Positions 26,281-35,278 of a stretch of 64,000 nt of DNA are shown here, one piece after another (position 1 is the stretch's first letter; each line of letters opens with the position of its first letter). Source of the DNA: Roseomonas sp. HF4 (lineage in GTDB: Bacteria; Pseudomonadota; Alphaproteobacteria; Acetobacterales; Acetobacteraceae). A program made the translations under genes and the position numbers. The notes beneath the pieces are model-generated. The model saw nothing but the letters and a program-made list of their open reading frames with translations, ran no database searches and was not told where the DNA came from. The stretch covers positions 210,812 to 274,811 of the forward strand of contig NZ_STGD01000007.1 in NCBI RefSeq assembly GCF_005222755.1, in the 5' to 3' direction.

Positions 26281-27762
26281 ATGATCGCGCCGAAGCCGCG
26301 CATGGCCGCCCCCGCGGCGCGCAAGGTCGCGCTCGGCGTGATGGTGCTGTCCGGCGCGAATGCCTTCCGGCTGGTCATCCAGTTCCTGCTGTTTCCCGTG
26401 CTCGCAAGGCTGCTGAGCCCAGCCGAATTCGGCCTCGTCGCGCTCGCCATGCCTGTGGTCTTCGTGGTGATGACGATGGGCGAGGGCGGGATGGTCCCGG
26501 CCGTGGTGCGCGCGCCCGACCCGCTCGGCCAGGTGGAAGCGACCATGTTCTGGGTGGCACTGGCCAATGGCACCGTGCTCGCCCTCCTCCTCATGGCGGC
26601 GGCGCCCTGGATCGCTGCCGCGCTCTCGCATGAGGAGATCGCCCCGATCCTGCGCTGGCTGGCACCAACGCTGGTCCTCGGCGCGCTGTGCAGCGTGCCC
26701 TCGGCGCGCGTCCAGAAGGGCGGGGCGACCTGGATTTTCGCGGTCGGCGAAGTGGCCGCGACCGTCGCCGGTGCGGCGGCGGCGCTCCATGGGGCGCTCG
26801 ATGGATGGGGCGCCTGGAGCCTGGTGGCTCAGCAACTGGTGCTCTGGACCGTCAAGGCGGTTGTGCTGCTCTCCCTCGCCGGCGCACGCGCGCGGGCCCG
26901 GCCCGGCCGAAGGGCTTTCGGCTACCTGGTTCGCCATGGTGCGCCGATGCTGGGCACGAACCTGCTCGCGCTGGTGTCGCGATCCGCCGATTGCGTGATC
27001 GTCGGCCGGTTGCTGGGTGTCGAGCCCCTGGGCCTCTACGCCCTGGCCGTTCAGATCGTCCGCATCCCCGAGGCAGTGCTGGTGGGGCCGGTCTTCGTGT
27101 CGCTGCTGCCAGCGATCGTCCGGCTCGATGCCGACAGGCCCGCGGCGGCGCGTCTCTTCGCGACGGCGCTGCGGATGATGCTGACGTTCGCGGCTCCGAT
27201 GATGCTGGGCCTCGCCGTGGTCGCAGATCTCGCCGTTGCGATCCTGTTGGGTCCACGCTGGGCCGGGACCACTTCGGTATTGATGCTGCTGGCACCGGCG
27301 GCGATGGCGCAGGCGGTCGGCTGGCTGTCGATGGCGGTGCTGCTCGGCCGGGGGCGGTCTGGCCTGCAGTTCCGCGTCGCGCTGCTCGGCACCGCCCTGA
27401 CGCTTGCAGGCCTCCTTGCCGGCGCCGCCCATGGCCTGGCCGGCGTCGCCGCCGGCATCGCGGTCGCGACCTTCGCGGGGGGCGGCGCCTATCTGGTCGC
27501 CGCGATGCGGGAACTGCGCCTGTCGCCGGGCGCGCTGGCCGCTGCCACCTGGCCACCACTGGTCGCGGCGATGGTGATGGCCGGCGGCGTTATTGTGCTG
27601 CGGCGCCTGCTGCCGCCGAGCCTCGACGCGCTTCCGGCGATAGCGGTCACGATCCCAGGCGGCGTCCTGCTGTATCTCGGCGCGCTGGTCGTGCTGGCGC
27701 CGGCAACGCTCGCCGCCGATCTCCGGCGCTTCCGGCGGCGCGCCAGCCCGCAGGGGGGCTGA
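26281..27762 (+). CDS. Oligosaccharide flippase family protein (second Wzx-like)
   Basis: 493 residues from ATG 26281 with GAGGA 5 bases upstream; the frame is open further upstream but lacks a site. It has about 12-14 transmembrane segments with the N-terminal pattern FPVLARLLSPAEFGLVALAMP typical of WzxC/RfbX-type lipopolysaccharide or colanic-acid exporters. It would move the lipid-linked repeat unit across the inner membrane. It is convergent with the chain-length gene (8 bases between stops), so it is transcribed apart from the operon it presumably serves. It differs clearly in sequence from the flippase at 9.0 kb. Confidence 0.85.
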   Translation: MIAPKPRMAAPAARKVALGVMVLSGANAFRLVIQFLLFPVLARLLSPAEFGLVALAMPVVFVVMTMGEGGMVPAVVRAPDPLGQVEATMFWVALANGTVLALLLMAAAPWIAAALSHEEIAPILRWLAPTLVLGALCSVPSARVQKGGATWIFAVGEVAATVAGAAAALHGALDGWGAWSLVAQQLVLWTVKAVVLLSLAGARARARPGRRAFGYLVRHGAPMLGTNLLALVSRSADCVIVGRLLGVEPLGLYALAVQIVRIPEAVLVGPVFVSLLPAIVRLDADRPAAARLFATALRMMLTFAAPMMLGLAVVADLAVAILLGPRWAGTTSVLMLLAPAAMAQAVGWLSMAVLLGRGRSGLQFRVALLGTALTLAGLLAGAAHGLAGVAAGIAVATFAGGGAYLVAAMRELRLSPGALAAATWPPLVAAMVMAGGVIVLRRLLPPSLDALPAIAVTIPGGVLLYLGALVVLAPATLAADLRRFRRRASPQGG

Positions 27763-27769
27763 GGCAAGG

Positions 27770-30061
27770 TCAGCCCGCCGCCGCGGGGACCGGCAGGCCC
27801 ACCTGCAGCGGCCCCGCCGCCTCGTCGGGATACAGCCGCATGCGCGCCGGGTCACAACGGTTCAGCACCGCACCGAGGAACAACGCGTCGGCCGCCGCAG
27901 TGCGCGACAGCGCCTCGGACAGGATGGGCTGCGACGTGCTGCCCCAGCGCGTGACCAACACGAACCCGTCGACGATGTCGCTGAGCCGGACCGCCGTGTT
28001 CCCTGCCAGCAGCGGGGGCAGGTCCAGCACGACGATGTCGTGGCCCTCCCGCAGCCGCGCGAGGACTGCGCGTGCCGAGGCGGTGCTCGGCGGCGGCCGC
28101 CCGTGGCCACACACATGCGACTGCCCGATGAAGCGCAGCCCCGTGTCCGAATCCAGCCACGATGCCTCGGTCAGGCTGGCCTCGCCGAAGGCGAGGTCCT
28201 GCAGCCCGATCCGCTGGTGGGGCCCCAGCATCTTGGTCAGCCAGGGAGCGGCGGCGTTCCAGTCGACCAGGACACTGCGCTGGCCATCAGCCGCAAGAGC
28301 GAAGGCGAGGTTGGCGGCGAAGGTGCTCGTCCCCTCATCCCCGACCGCCGCGACACAGCCGATCACCCGAACGTCGCGCCCACGCGCCGATTGCCGCGCC
28401 GCGGCGACGCGCACACCATGCACCGCCTCGGCGATGCCCGAGTCGGGATCGCGCAGCGCCCGCAGGAAGGCCGCCGGCACCAGCCGCTGTCCGCGCGCCG
28501 CCCTGGCGCGCCGCGCCTGACGCCACCGCCAGCCCTTCGCGAAGCCCAGCGCACCCTGCCGGGGCACCGCGCCCAGGCATTGGAGGCCCGTCGCCCGCCG
28601 CAGCTGCGCGACCGTACGCACCGTCCCGTCCAGGGCCTCCCGCGCGACGGCTGTCGTCATGCCGAGCGCCAGTCCGAGCGCAAGGGCAACCGCGAGGACG
28701 ATTGCCGCGCGCGGATGGCTCGGATCGATCGGGGCGAGCGCCACGGCGGCCACGCGGGCGTCCGAGATGGGATAGGACTGGTCCTGCATCGCCTGGGTGA
28801 AGCGCTGCAGGAAGGTCTCGTAGATCTGCCGATAGGCGTCGGCCGAGCTTTGCAGGGAACGCAGTTCGCTGCGCTCGATGTTGGTCTGGGCGGCAATCGC
28901 GATCTGCTCGGCCAGCCTGTCCTGGATCGCCCGGAGATTGGCTTGCGCCACCTCGTAGTCGCCGCGGTAGGTCTCGGTCAGGCGGGCCAGCTCGTTCTGG
29001 ATACTGCGCTGCAGCTCCGCGACCGCGTTGCGCTGGAGGACGACCGCCCCGTGGTTCGGACCCTGCCGCGCCGTCAACTCCACCAGGCGACGCGACCCGT
29101 CCAGGAATTGCTGCCGGAGCCCGGCCATGACGGGGTTCTGCCCGAGGTCGGAGACGACGCCCTCCGTCACGCCGTTGACGGTGTTCGCCTGCGCGCGCTG
29201 GAAGCGCGCCTCCGCCTCGGCCAGGCGGGCGCGGGCGGCGGCGACCTGGACGTTCAGCTCGCCGACCTGCTGCTCGTTCAGTAATCCGATCCCGGCGCCG
29301 GTCCCGACATCGACGATGTTGTTCCGCGCCTTGTATTCCTGCACCGCCCGGTCGGCCGCCACGGCCTGGCCGCGCAGCTCGACGATGCGGGTCTCGAGCC
29401 ACCCGCCGGCGCGGCGCGTCGTCTCCGAGATGGCAACAAGCTGCTGTGCCATGTAGGCCTCGGTCACGGCATTCGCGAGCCGTGCCGACAGCGCGCGATC
29501 CGCCGTGCGCACGCGGACCTCGACCACGGAGGTGGTGCCGATGCGCCAGACCTCGAGCATGCGAGCCAGCGCGGTGCCCGCCAAGGCCTGGCCGCGGAGA
29601 GTCGGATCGATCGCGGCATCGCCAGCGCCCGTCAGCCAGCGCTTCGCCGCCGTGACCATCGCGCGGATGGCTCCGGGCGGCGTCGGCCTGAAGGACGGAT
29701 CGCTGTCCAGCTGCAGTCGTTCCACCACGCCGCGCAACGTCGCCGGGGAGCGGATCAGTTCCACCTGGCTCTCCACATAGGCGCTCTCCGACTGCCAGTC
29801 CCCGCTCGACTGCTGGCCGCCGACCGGATGGGCGCGGCGCGTGTCGATGGTGAGGGTCGCCACGGCCGTGTACTGCGGCGTCGTGGTCGCCAGGTAGCCC
29901 GCGCCAAGCACAACCCCAACTGCGGCACAGCCCGCAATGAGCACCAGGCGTCGGCGGAGGAACGCCACGCCCGCGGGCAGCCAGGCGAACGGGGCGGCGT
30001 CCTGACGCGGTGGCACCGAAGGGTTCGGCGCCTGCGGGGCCGCGAAGGGGAAGTTCAGCAT
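27770..30061 (-). CDS. Wzc-like polysaccharide co-polymerase / chain-length regulator with degenerate kinase domain
   Basis: 763 residues from ATG 30061 (AAGGAGT upstream). A Wzz-type N-terminal domain (transmembrane helix at about 38-58, TTPQYTAVATLTID), a long periplasmic coiled coil, the second membrane segment near 455-475, then a cytoplasmic BY-kinase-like ATPase domain. The P-loop reads GDEGTST (574-580): the essential Walker A lysine is replaced by T578, and the Walker A-prime Asp motif is reduced to LVDWN. The C-terminus has one tyrosine in place of a Tyr cluster. It probably controls chain length and contacts the OPX channel without autokinase activity. It is the last gene of the operon that begins with the initiating sugar transferase. 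Confidence 0.88.
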   Translation of the reverse strand: MLNFPFAAPQAPNPSVPPRQDAAPFAWLPAGVAFLRRRLVLIAGCAAVGVVLGAGYLATTTPQYTAVATLTIDTRRAHPVGGQQSSGDWQSESAYVESQVELIRSPATLRGVVERLQLDSDPSFRPTPPGAIRAMVTAAKRWLTGAGDAAIDPTLRGQALAGTALARMLEVWRIGTTSVVEVRVRTADRALSARLANAVTEAYMAQQLVAISETTRRAGGWLETRIVELRGQAVAADRAVQEYKARNNIVDVGTGAGIGLLNEQQVGELNVQVAAARARLAEAEARFQRAQANTVNGVTEGVVSDLGQNPVMAGLRQQFLDGSRRLVELTARQGPNHGAVVLQRNAVAELQRSIQNELARLTETYRGDYEVAQANLRAIQDRLAEQIAIAAQTNIERSELRSLQSSADAYRQIYETFLQRFTQAMQDQSYPISDARVAAVALAPIDPSHPRAAIVLAVALALGLALGMTTAVAREALDGTVRTVAQLRRATGLQCLGAVPRQGALGFAKGWRWRQARRARAARGQRLVPAAFLRALRDPDSGIAEAVHGVRVAAARQSARGRDVRVIGCVAAVGDEGTSTFAANLAFALAADGQRSVLVDWNAAAPWLTKMLGPHQRIGLQDLAFGEASLTEASWLDSDTGLRFIGQSHVCGHGRPPPSTASARAVLARLREGHDIVVLDLPPLLAGNTAVRLSDIVDGFVLVTRWGSTSQPILSEALSRTAAADALFLGAVLNRCDPARMRLYPDEAAGPLQVGLPVPAAAG

Positions 30062-30124
30062 CGGGCGGTTACTCCTTCGCTCCGTGTCACGGGCCGTGCG
30101 CGGCCGCCATGATCAGGAATGGAT

Positions 30125-31270
30125 TCAACGTGCGTCGTGCGTCGGGGATGCATCGGCGTGCCAGGGGAGGGCCGCTGCGGCGTAGGGCGGCGATGGGGCG
30201 GGGAGGCTGCGTGCCATCGGGCCGGGGCGCGGCTGCACGTAGCTCGTGATGAACCCGAGCGCCCAGGAGAGGTGCATCGTCATCAGCGCCAGTCCGGCGG
30301 CCATCAGCCGTGCGTCGCCGCGCCGGATCGTCTGCAGCATGCCCCACGCGATGCAGGATGCCGGGTAGACGAGCGCGAGCGCAGCCAGCGCCGGTGCAAC
30401 GGGCGCCGCCGCGATCCCGGCGGCGCAGCCGCCAAGCGCCAGGACCGGGATCATCTGCCGCGGCCGCGGCCGCAGGTGGTGCTTGCGCAGCGTTCGCGCC
30501 CGGCCGGTGCCATGGCGGAAGTACTGTCGCGCCAAGCCGTCGAGACTCTCGCGCGGGTAGTAGACGACAGGCGCTTCGGCGCACATCCAGATGCGCCCGC
30601 CAGCGGCGACGGCGCGCAGGTCGAGTTCGGCGTCCTCGTTGTGGGTGAAGCTTTCGTCGTAGCCGCCGATGGACCGGAAGAATGCACGGTCGAAGGCGGC
30701 GTGATGGCCATGTTCGACGAAGCCCGAAGCGCCGCCCATGCGGTGCGCGGCCCCGCCGTTGCCAAGGCGGCTGCCCTGCGCCGCCGCGATCGCGTGCTGC
30801 AAGCCGGCGCCCACCCGGGCCTCGGTTCGCATCGGCACCACCACCGATGTCGCGCCGGTCCGCAGCAGCGCAGTCACGCACAACCGCACGAAGCCCGGCG
30901 GATACACCGCATGCGCATCGGCGCGCAGCAGCACGGTCGCACGCGGTGAGGCCAGCTGCGCCGCAAGGTTCATTGCCGCCGACTGGATGCGCCGCGGATT
31001 GCCGAGTGGAACGACGGAGGCGTGCCCGGCACGGAAGGCCCCGACCCGCTCCGCCGTCCGGTCCGTGCTGCCGCCGTCGAGCACCAGGATCTCGTAGGCG
31101 CCCTCGGGCCATTGTCCGACGAGGGAGGCGAGGCACTCCTCGATGTAGCGTTCCTCGTTCAAGGCGGGGATGACAATCGAGACGAAGGGATGCCCGACCC
31201 GTAAAGTGCCAGGCGCATGGGGAGTCCGGTCGTCCGACCGGGCGGCCGTGACGCGATTCATGGTGTCCAT
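30125..31270 (-). CDS. Glycosyltransferase family 2, ExoA-like
   Basis: 381 residues from ATG 31270 with GGAG 8 bases upstream. GT-A domain: VSIVIPALNEERYIEECL, LDGGSTDRTAE, the metal-binding RADAH, and acceptor region NEDAELDLR, followed by an R-x-Y-F-R-H-G-x-G-R segment. The C-terminal third has three or four hydrophobic helices that anchor it in the cytoplasmic membrane. The layout matches succinoglycan beta-glucosyltransferase ExoA-type proteins; the actual sugar is not predictable. It is separated from the fused transferase upstream by 40 bases and from the chain-length gene by 63. Confidence 0.88.
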   Translation of the reverse strand: MDTMNRVTAARSDDRTPHAPGTLRVGHPFVSIVIPALNEERYIEECLASLVGQWPEGAYEILVLDGGSTDRTAERVGAFRAGHASVVPLGNPRRIQSAAMNLAAQLASPRATVLLRADAHAVYPPGFVRLCVTALLRTGATSVVVPMRTEARVGAGLQHAIAAAQGSRLGNGGAAHRMGGASGFVEHGHHAAFDRAFFRSIGGYDESFTHNEDAELDLRAVAAGGRIWMCAEAPVVYYPRESLDGLARQYFRHGTGRARTLRKHHLRPRPRQMIPVLALGGCAAGIAAAPVAPALAALALVYPASCIAWGMLQTIRRGDARLMAAGLALMTMHLSWALGFITSYVQPRPGPMARSLPAPSPPYAAAALPWHADASPTHDAR

Positions 31271-31310
31271 GGCTCAGCTCCCGGGATCTTGGAAGGCGCG
31301 TCGCGGTGGG

Positions 31311-33572
31311 TCATGCGGCGCATGGCATCGCTTCCGCCGCCACGGCATGCAGCGCGCGCAGGCGATCGATGACGGCGGCGTAGGCCGCCTTGGTGGAGAA
31401 GCTCTCGCGTGCCACCACCAGCGCCGCCGCGGCGCGCGTGGCGCGGAGTTCCGGCGACGCCAGGAGGCGCAATACCTCGGCCGCGAAGGCTTCGGGCGTA
31501 TCGGCCAGGGCGACCGCGCCGCGCAGCAGGCCATCCACGCCCTGCGCCGTCACGGTCGTGGCGACCACCGCCTTGCCCTGGCCCAGTGCCTCGATGAGCT
31601 TGATCTTGAGGCCCGAGCCTACGCGCAGCGGCGAGACGACGACGTCGGCGCACCGATAGACGGCCGCGAGATCCGGGACGCGCCCAAGCGGCGTTGCGCC
31701 CGCCGGCCAGTCCCCCGCCGCAAGGGCCGCGCAGACCGTGCCGGCGATCACGATCCGCGCATCGGGCCGGGCGGCACGGATCTTCGGCCAGATCTCCGCG
31801 AGGAACCAGCGCAGCCCGTCCACATTGGGCGCCGTACCGCTGCCGACGAAAAGTAGCCCGTCCCCTTCGCCCCGCTGCGGCGCGGCGACCGGCTCGACCC
31901 CCATCGGCGCGACAACGACCGACCGGCCGGGCGGGAGCATGCGTCGTGCTGCGGCCGCCTCGTCATGCTGGATCGCGATCACGAACTCCGCGCCGGCCAG
32001 GAGTTCTGCTTCGGCGGGGGCGGCAAGTGAGGCGACGCTGTCAGGCGTGCCGAGCGCCGCAAAGGCGGAAGGCCGGCTCGAGAAGAGATCGTGCATGACG
32101 ACCGCGGAGGCCGCCCCGGGCCTCAGCGCATACGGAATACCAGGGGTGAGGAACGCGTAGTCCGCAAGGACAACGTCCGCCTCGCCGCGTGCCTCGGCTG
32201 CGATGAAGAGGAAGTCCGACGCCGTCCAGGGCGCCGCAATCGCATAGGGTGCCGGCCGCGCGAGCGACGACAGCAGTGTGATGCCGGCCCTGCGCGCCAA
32301 CCTATCTGCGATGCCAAGCATGGCGCGCAGAGCGATGCGCGGATCGCGCGCGATGAGCACGCCGCCGATGCGGAAGGTCCCGCGCATGGCCACGCGGTCG
32401 AAGATCTCGCGATCGCCGGCGATCCGCAGGACCGGGACGCGCCCCAGTGCGGCGGGCGAGGGGCAGACAAGGTGCAGCGCGAAGCCCGCTTCGCGCAGGG
32501 CGCTGCACAGACCTAGCAGGTAGGCGGAACTGCCGTTGGCACCGGCGGTCAGGCGCTGGCGCGACAGCACGCAGACGACGGGGCGGCGACCGGCCTCCAA
32601 CTCCAGGCGCGCGGCCACGGGTCGTGGCCGGCGCAGGCGTGCGATGATGCGTGCCGGTGCCGCAAGGCGGGCAACGATGGCAATGGCTCGCGGCTGCTGC
32701 GCGAGCACGGCCAACGCCGCGAGCGGGCGGCGTGCCTTGAGGCTGGCGATCGCCAGCTCGGCCGCCCCCGCGATCCGGATGCTGGCGAGCCGCGCATCCA
32801 GCGCCGCGCGCAAAGGCGCAACCGCATCTGCGCCCGCCCAGCCACGAAACCTTTCGTCCGCCCCTGCCATGGCGTGCAGCGCGGCCGGTGACAGGCGGTG
32901 GGAGATGGACCCGCTGTGGCGGCGGTAGAAGTAGAGCAGTTCAGGAACCAGGCGGAACCGCGCGCCACGAACAAGCAACCGGAGGACGAGATCGAAATCC
33001 TCGGCGATGTGCAGGCCCTCGGCGTAGCGGATACGCCAGGCATTCAGCACTTCGCGCCGTATCAGCGGCTTCAGGTAACCGAGCGGTGCGGCGCGCGCGA
33101 ATAGGCGGTTGGCCCGCAGGTACTGGCGCGCATCGATCCAGGACGGAGCGGCGGCAAGGCCGCCGCGCAACATGCGCCGCGGTCGGGTGCGGTGGTCGTC
33201 GTCGAACACCAGCAGGTCGTCGGCGACGATGTCCGCGTCGGCGGCTTCGGCCGCCGCGACGAGGCGCCGCAGGCGGTCCGGGTGGATGATGTCGTCACTG
33301 TCCACCACGGCGATCCATCGGCCCTGTGCCATTGCCAGGGCGCGGTTGCGGGCGGCGGCGGGGCCGACGTTCGAAGGCAGGCGCAGGATCAGCAGGCGGG
33401 TATCCGTGCGCGCGAACGCTTCGGCGATCGCGACGCTGCCGTCGCTCGAGGCATCGTCGACGAACAGCACCTCGATGCAGGCGAGGGACTGCGCGAGGAT
33501 TGAGCGGAGCGCGTCGACGAGATGCCGTTCGCCGTTGAAGTTCGCCACGATAACGCTGACGAGCGGGCTCAT
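31311..33572 (-). CDS. Two-domain glycosyltransferase (GT2-GT4 fusion)
   Basis: 753 residues from ATG 33572, overlapping the XRE gene stop by ATGA. Residues 1-250 are a GT2 domain (VSVIVANFNGERHL, VDDASSDGS, DSDD metal motif, EDFDLVLRL). After a helical linker of about 80 residues, residues 345-740 form a GT4-type domain (VCVLSRQRLTAGANGSSAYL at the start; SGLKIKLIEALGQGKAVVAT with the conserved Glu). One protein may therefore add two successive sugars to the EPS repeat unit. No break in frame or stop separates the parts, so the fusion is real in this sequence. Confidence 0.85.
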   Translation of the reverse strand: MSPLVSVIVANFNGERHLVDALRSILAQSLACIEVLFVDDASSDGSVAIAEAFARTDTRLLILRLPSNVGPAAARNRALAMAQGRWIAVVDSDDIIHPDRLRRLVAAAEAADADIVADDLLVFDDDHRTRPRRMLRGGLAAAPSWIDARQYLRANRLFARAAPLGYLKPLIRREVLNAWRIRYAEGLHIAEDFDLVLRLLVRGARFRLVPELLYFYRRHSGSISHRLSPAALHAMAGADERFRGWAGADAVAPLRAALDARLASIRIAGAAELAIASLKARRPLAALAVLAQQPRAIAIVARLAAPARIIARLRRPRPVAARLELEAGRRPVVCVLSRQRLTAGANGSSAYLLGLCSALREAGFALHLVCPSPAALGRVPVLRIAGDREIFDRVAMRGTFRIGGVLIARDPRIALRAMLGIADRLARRAGITLLSSLARPAPYAIAAPWTASDFLFIAAEARGEADVVLADYAFLTPGIPYALRPGAASAVVMHDLFSSRPSAFAALGTPDSVASLAAPAEAELLAGAEFVIAIQHDEAAAARRMLPPGRSVVVAPMGVEPVAAPQRGEGDGLLFVGSGTAPNVDGLRWFLAEIWPKIRAARPDARIVIAGTVCAALAAGDWPAGATPLGRVPDLAAVYRCADVVVSPLRVGSGLKIKLIEALGQGKAVVATTVTAQGVDGLLRGAVALADTPEAFAAEVLRLLASPELRATRAAAALVVARESFSTKAAYAAVIDRLRALHAVAAEAMPCAA

Positions 33573-34072
33573 TCGCTGGCAGCCGGAATGCTGCCGTTGA
33601 CGCTCATCGGCATGATCGGTGCGTAGGCACCGACCGGGCCCTGCGCCAATTGCGCCGGCATCGCGACGGCCCGGATGAGGGCCATGATGGCCTCGCGATG
33701 CGCGGGATCCGAGATGCCGTTGAAGATGCGAACCAGTTCGGCTGCATCATCGCCGGTCCTGCGGACCGGGGGGCTGGCGAGCAACGCGTGCGGTTCGTTG
33801 AGCAGGATGCCGGCGCGAACGCCGAGCGCCCCAGCGATCGCCAGCAGCCGGCTGGCGGCGATGCGCGACGCACCCACCTCGTAGCGCTGAAGCTGGACGG
33901 AGCTGATGCCCACGGCCCCGCCGAGAGCCTTCAACGTCATGCCTGCCGTTCGGCGCAGTCGGCGGATCTGCACGCCGACCGCACGGTCCGACTCAGCCGG
34001 CGCGCGCTTGTTCGCGAACGGCGCGCGACGGTCCCGCGGCGCCAGTTCGGGGGGTGTCAGCGGGCCCGTCAC
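33569..34072 (-). CDS. XRE family helix-turn-helix transcriptional regulator
   Basis: 167 residues starting at GTG 34072, which overlaps the stop of the sugar transferase gene (GTGA); its own stop overlaps the next gene start (ATGA). Residues about 33-92 are an XRE/Cro-type DNA-binding domain (VGVQIRRLRRTAGMTLKALGGAVGISSVQLQRYEVG). The C-terminal part has an ISDPAHREAIMALIRAVA helix seen in related alphaproteobacterial regulators. Being translated together with the EPS enzymes implies feedback or self-timed control of EPS output. The target sites are unknown; the AT-rich region at 34.8-35.2 kb, upstream of this operon, is the obvious candidate. Confidence 0.85.
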   Translation of the reverse strand: MTGPLTPPELAPRDRRAPFANKRAPAESDRAVGVQIRRLRRTAGMTLKALGGAVGISSVQLQRYEVGASRIAASRLLAIAGALGVRAGILLNEPHALLASPPVRRTGDDAAELVRIFNGISDPAHREAIMALIRAVAMPAQLAQGPVGAYAPIMPMSVNGSIPAASE

Positions 34073-34791
34073 ATCGCACCACGGCGTGCGAGGACAGCCG
34101 GGATGGTACGCAGCAGGATCGTGAGGTCGAGAAGAAGCGACCAGTCGCTGACGTAGCGGATATCGAGGGCCACGCGCTGCCTGTAGCTGGTGTCGCTGCG
34201 TCCGCTGATCTGCCAGAGACCGGTTATGCCGGGCCTCGTCGCGAGGTATGCGCTCCCGCCAAGGACGCCGTAGTGCTGCTGCAGTTCCTCGGGCACCACG
34301 GGCCTTGGCCCGACGAGGCTCATCTCGCCGCGCAGCACGTTCACCAACTGCGGCAGTTCGTCGAGGCTGGTCGCCCGCAGAAGTCTCCCAATGCGCGTTA
34401 TGCGCGGGTCATCAGCGAGTTTCCGCCGCGCGGACCATTCACGTGCGGCCTTGGCGTCTGTCGCGAGATGAGTCGCCAGCAGCCGGTCCGCGTCCGTCAC
34501 CATGGTGCGGAGCTTCATGCAGCCAAACGGCCGGCCGCCGAGCCCCACACGGGTATGCCGATAGAAGGCTGGACCGCCATCCCGGCGCACGAGGACGGTC
34601 AGGATCAGCAGAAGCGGGGACAGGATGAGCAGCAGCAGCGTTGTGCCGAGGATATCCGAGCCGCGCTTGAGAGCCCGCGCCAGGCGTCCGGCCGGACGCA
34701 AGGGCGCAATGGGATGCGGTATGGTCATCAGGGTGGCGATGCGCGGAGGAAGCGAGGACAGGGCTGTGCCCTGGATCGGTGACGCCGACAT
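34069..34791 (-). CDS. Undecaprenyl-phosphate sugar phosphotransferase (EPS initiating enzyme)
   Basis: 240 residues from ATG 34791 with GAGGGT 8 bases upstream. A single membrane segment ([19 protein letters not shown]) precedes the bacterial sugar transferase domain with its conserved [23 protein letters not shown] and [12 protein letters not shown] motifs. It transfers the first phosphosugar (glucose or galactose type) from UDP-sugar to undecaprenyl phosphate and so starts repeat-unit synthesis. It lacks the extra N-terminal helices of WbaP/PglB-long forms, resembling ExoY-type short enzymes. It is the first gene of a minus-strand operon running to the chain-length gene at 27.8 kb. Confidence 0.92.
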   Translation of the reverse strand: MSASPIQGTALSSLPPRIATLMTIPHPIAPLRPAGRLARALKRGSDILGTTLLLLILSPLLLILTVLVRRDGGPAFYRHTRVGLGGRPFGCMKLRTMVTDADRLLATHLATDAKAAREWSARRKLADDPRITRIGRLLRATSLDELPQLVNVLRGEMSLVGPRPVVPEELQQHYGVLGGSAYLATRPGITGLWQISGRSDTSYRQRVALDIRYVSDWSLLLDLTILLRTIPAVLARRGAM

Positions 34792-35278
34792 GCGGTGACC
34801 CTCGAGAAAGGAATACGAGCCATCACATTTCGTGAAGCGGCTTGCGTTCAGAACGCTCGAGGGGAACAAAGGGTTCTGCGTATTTTCAGAGATACTTTAT
34901 TCGTGATCTGCCATTTGCGAAATTTCGGCAAGCCAAGTATCGGGACGTGAGAAATACAAAACGGCTTTATATTCAAGAAAAAAATATTTCATTGCGGTAA
35001 TCTTTTGAAGGAAAATTCCGCAATATTTTCGAGAATTTTTGGAGTATGGGAAATGCAGTGAAAAATAACGTTGGCAGGCAGATCGCCAATCCGAAGTATG
35101 TAAATCGAATGTCGCAGATTCGTGATGCTCATATTGCGAGAAGTTTTTGGCGACATACACTGGTGCCATCAGCCGTTTCGCCGCATCTCCGTCGGCTCGT
35201 CGGGGTCGGACCCGCGCAGGTTCCGCCATGCGCGGCAGGCCCCGCTGGTCCGTCGGATGCTTCGATGGCCGTGCGCGA
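34792..35278. promoter_or_regulatory. AT-rich regulatory region upstream of the EPS operon
   Basis: About 490 bases between the sugar transferase start and the stop of the oxidoreductase gene. From about 34880 to 35160 the sequence is far more AT-rich than its surroundings (for example gaaaaaaatatttc near 34977). It contains a perfect 10-bp palindrome cgaaatttcg at 34918-34927. It should hold the EPS operon promoter and regulator sites. Open frames here lack ribosome-binding sites and recognisable products. Confidence 0.5.

Noticed and set aside
26191..27855. Long minus-strand frame (554 codons) over the second flippase gene
   Set aside because: Composition is Gln/Arg/His-rich without any motif; the plus strand encodes a typical multi-helix flippase.
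34897..35169. 90-codon minus frame in the AT-rich region (begins MAPVYVAKNFSQ)
   Set aside because: No ribosome-binding site and no recognisable family; the region fits better as a promoter/regulatory segment, although an AT-rich foreign ORF cannot be fully excluded.
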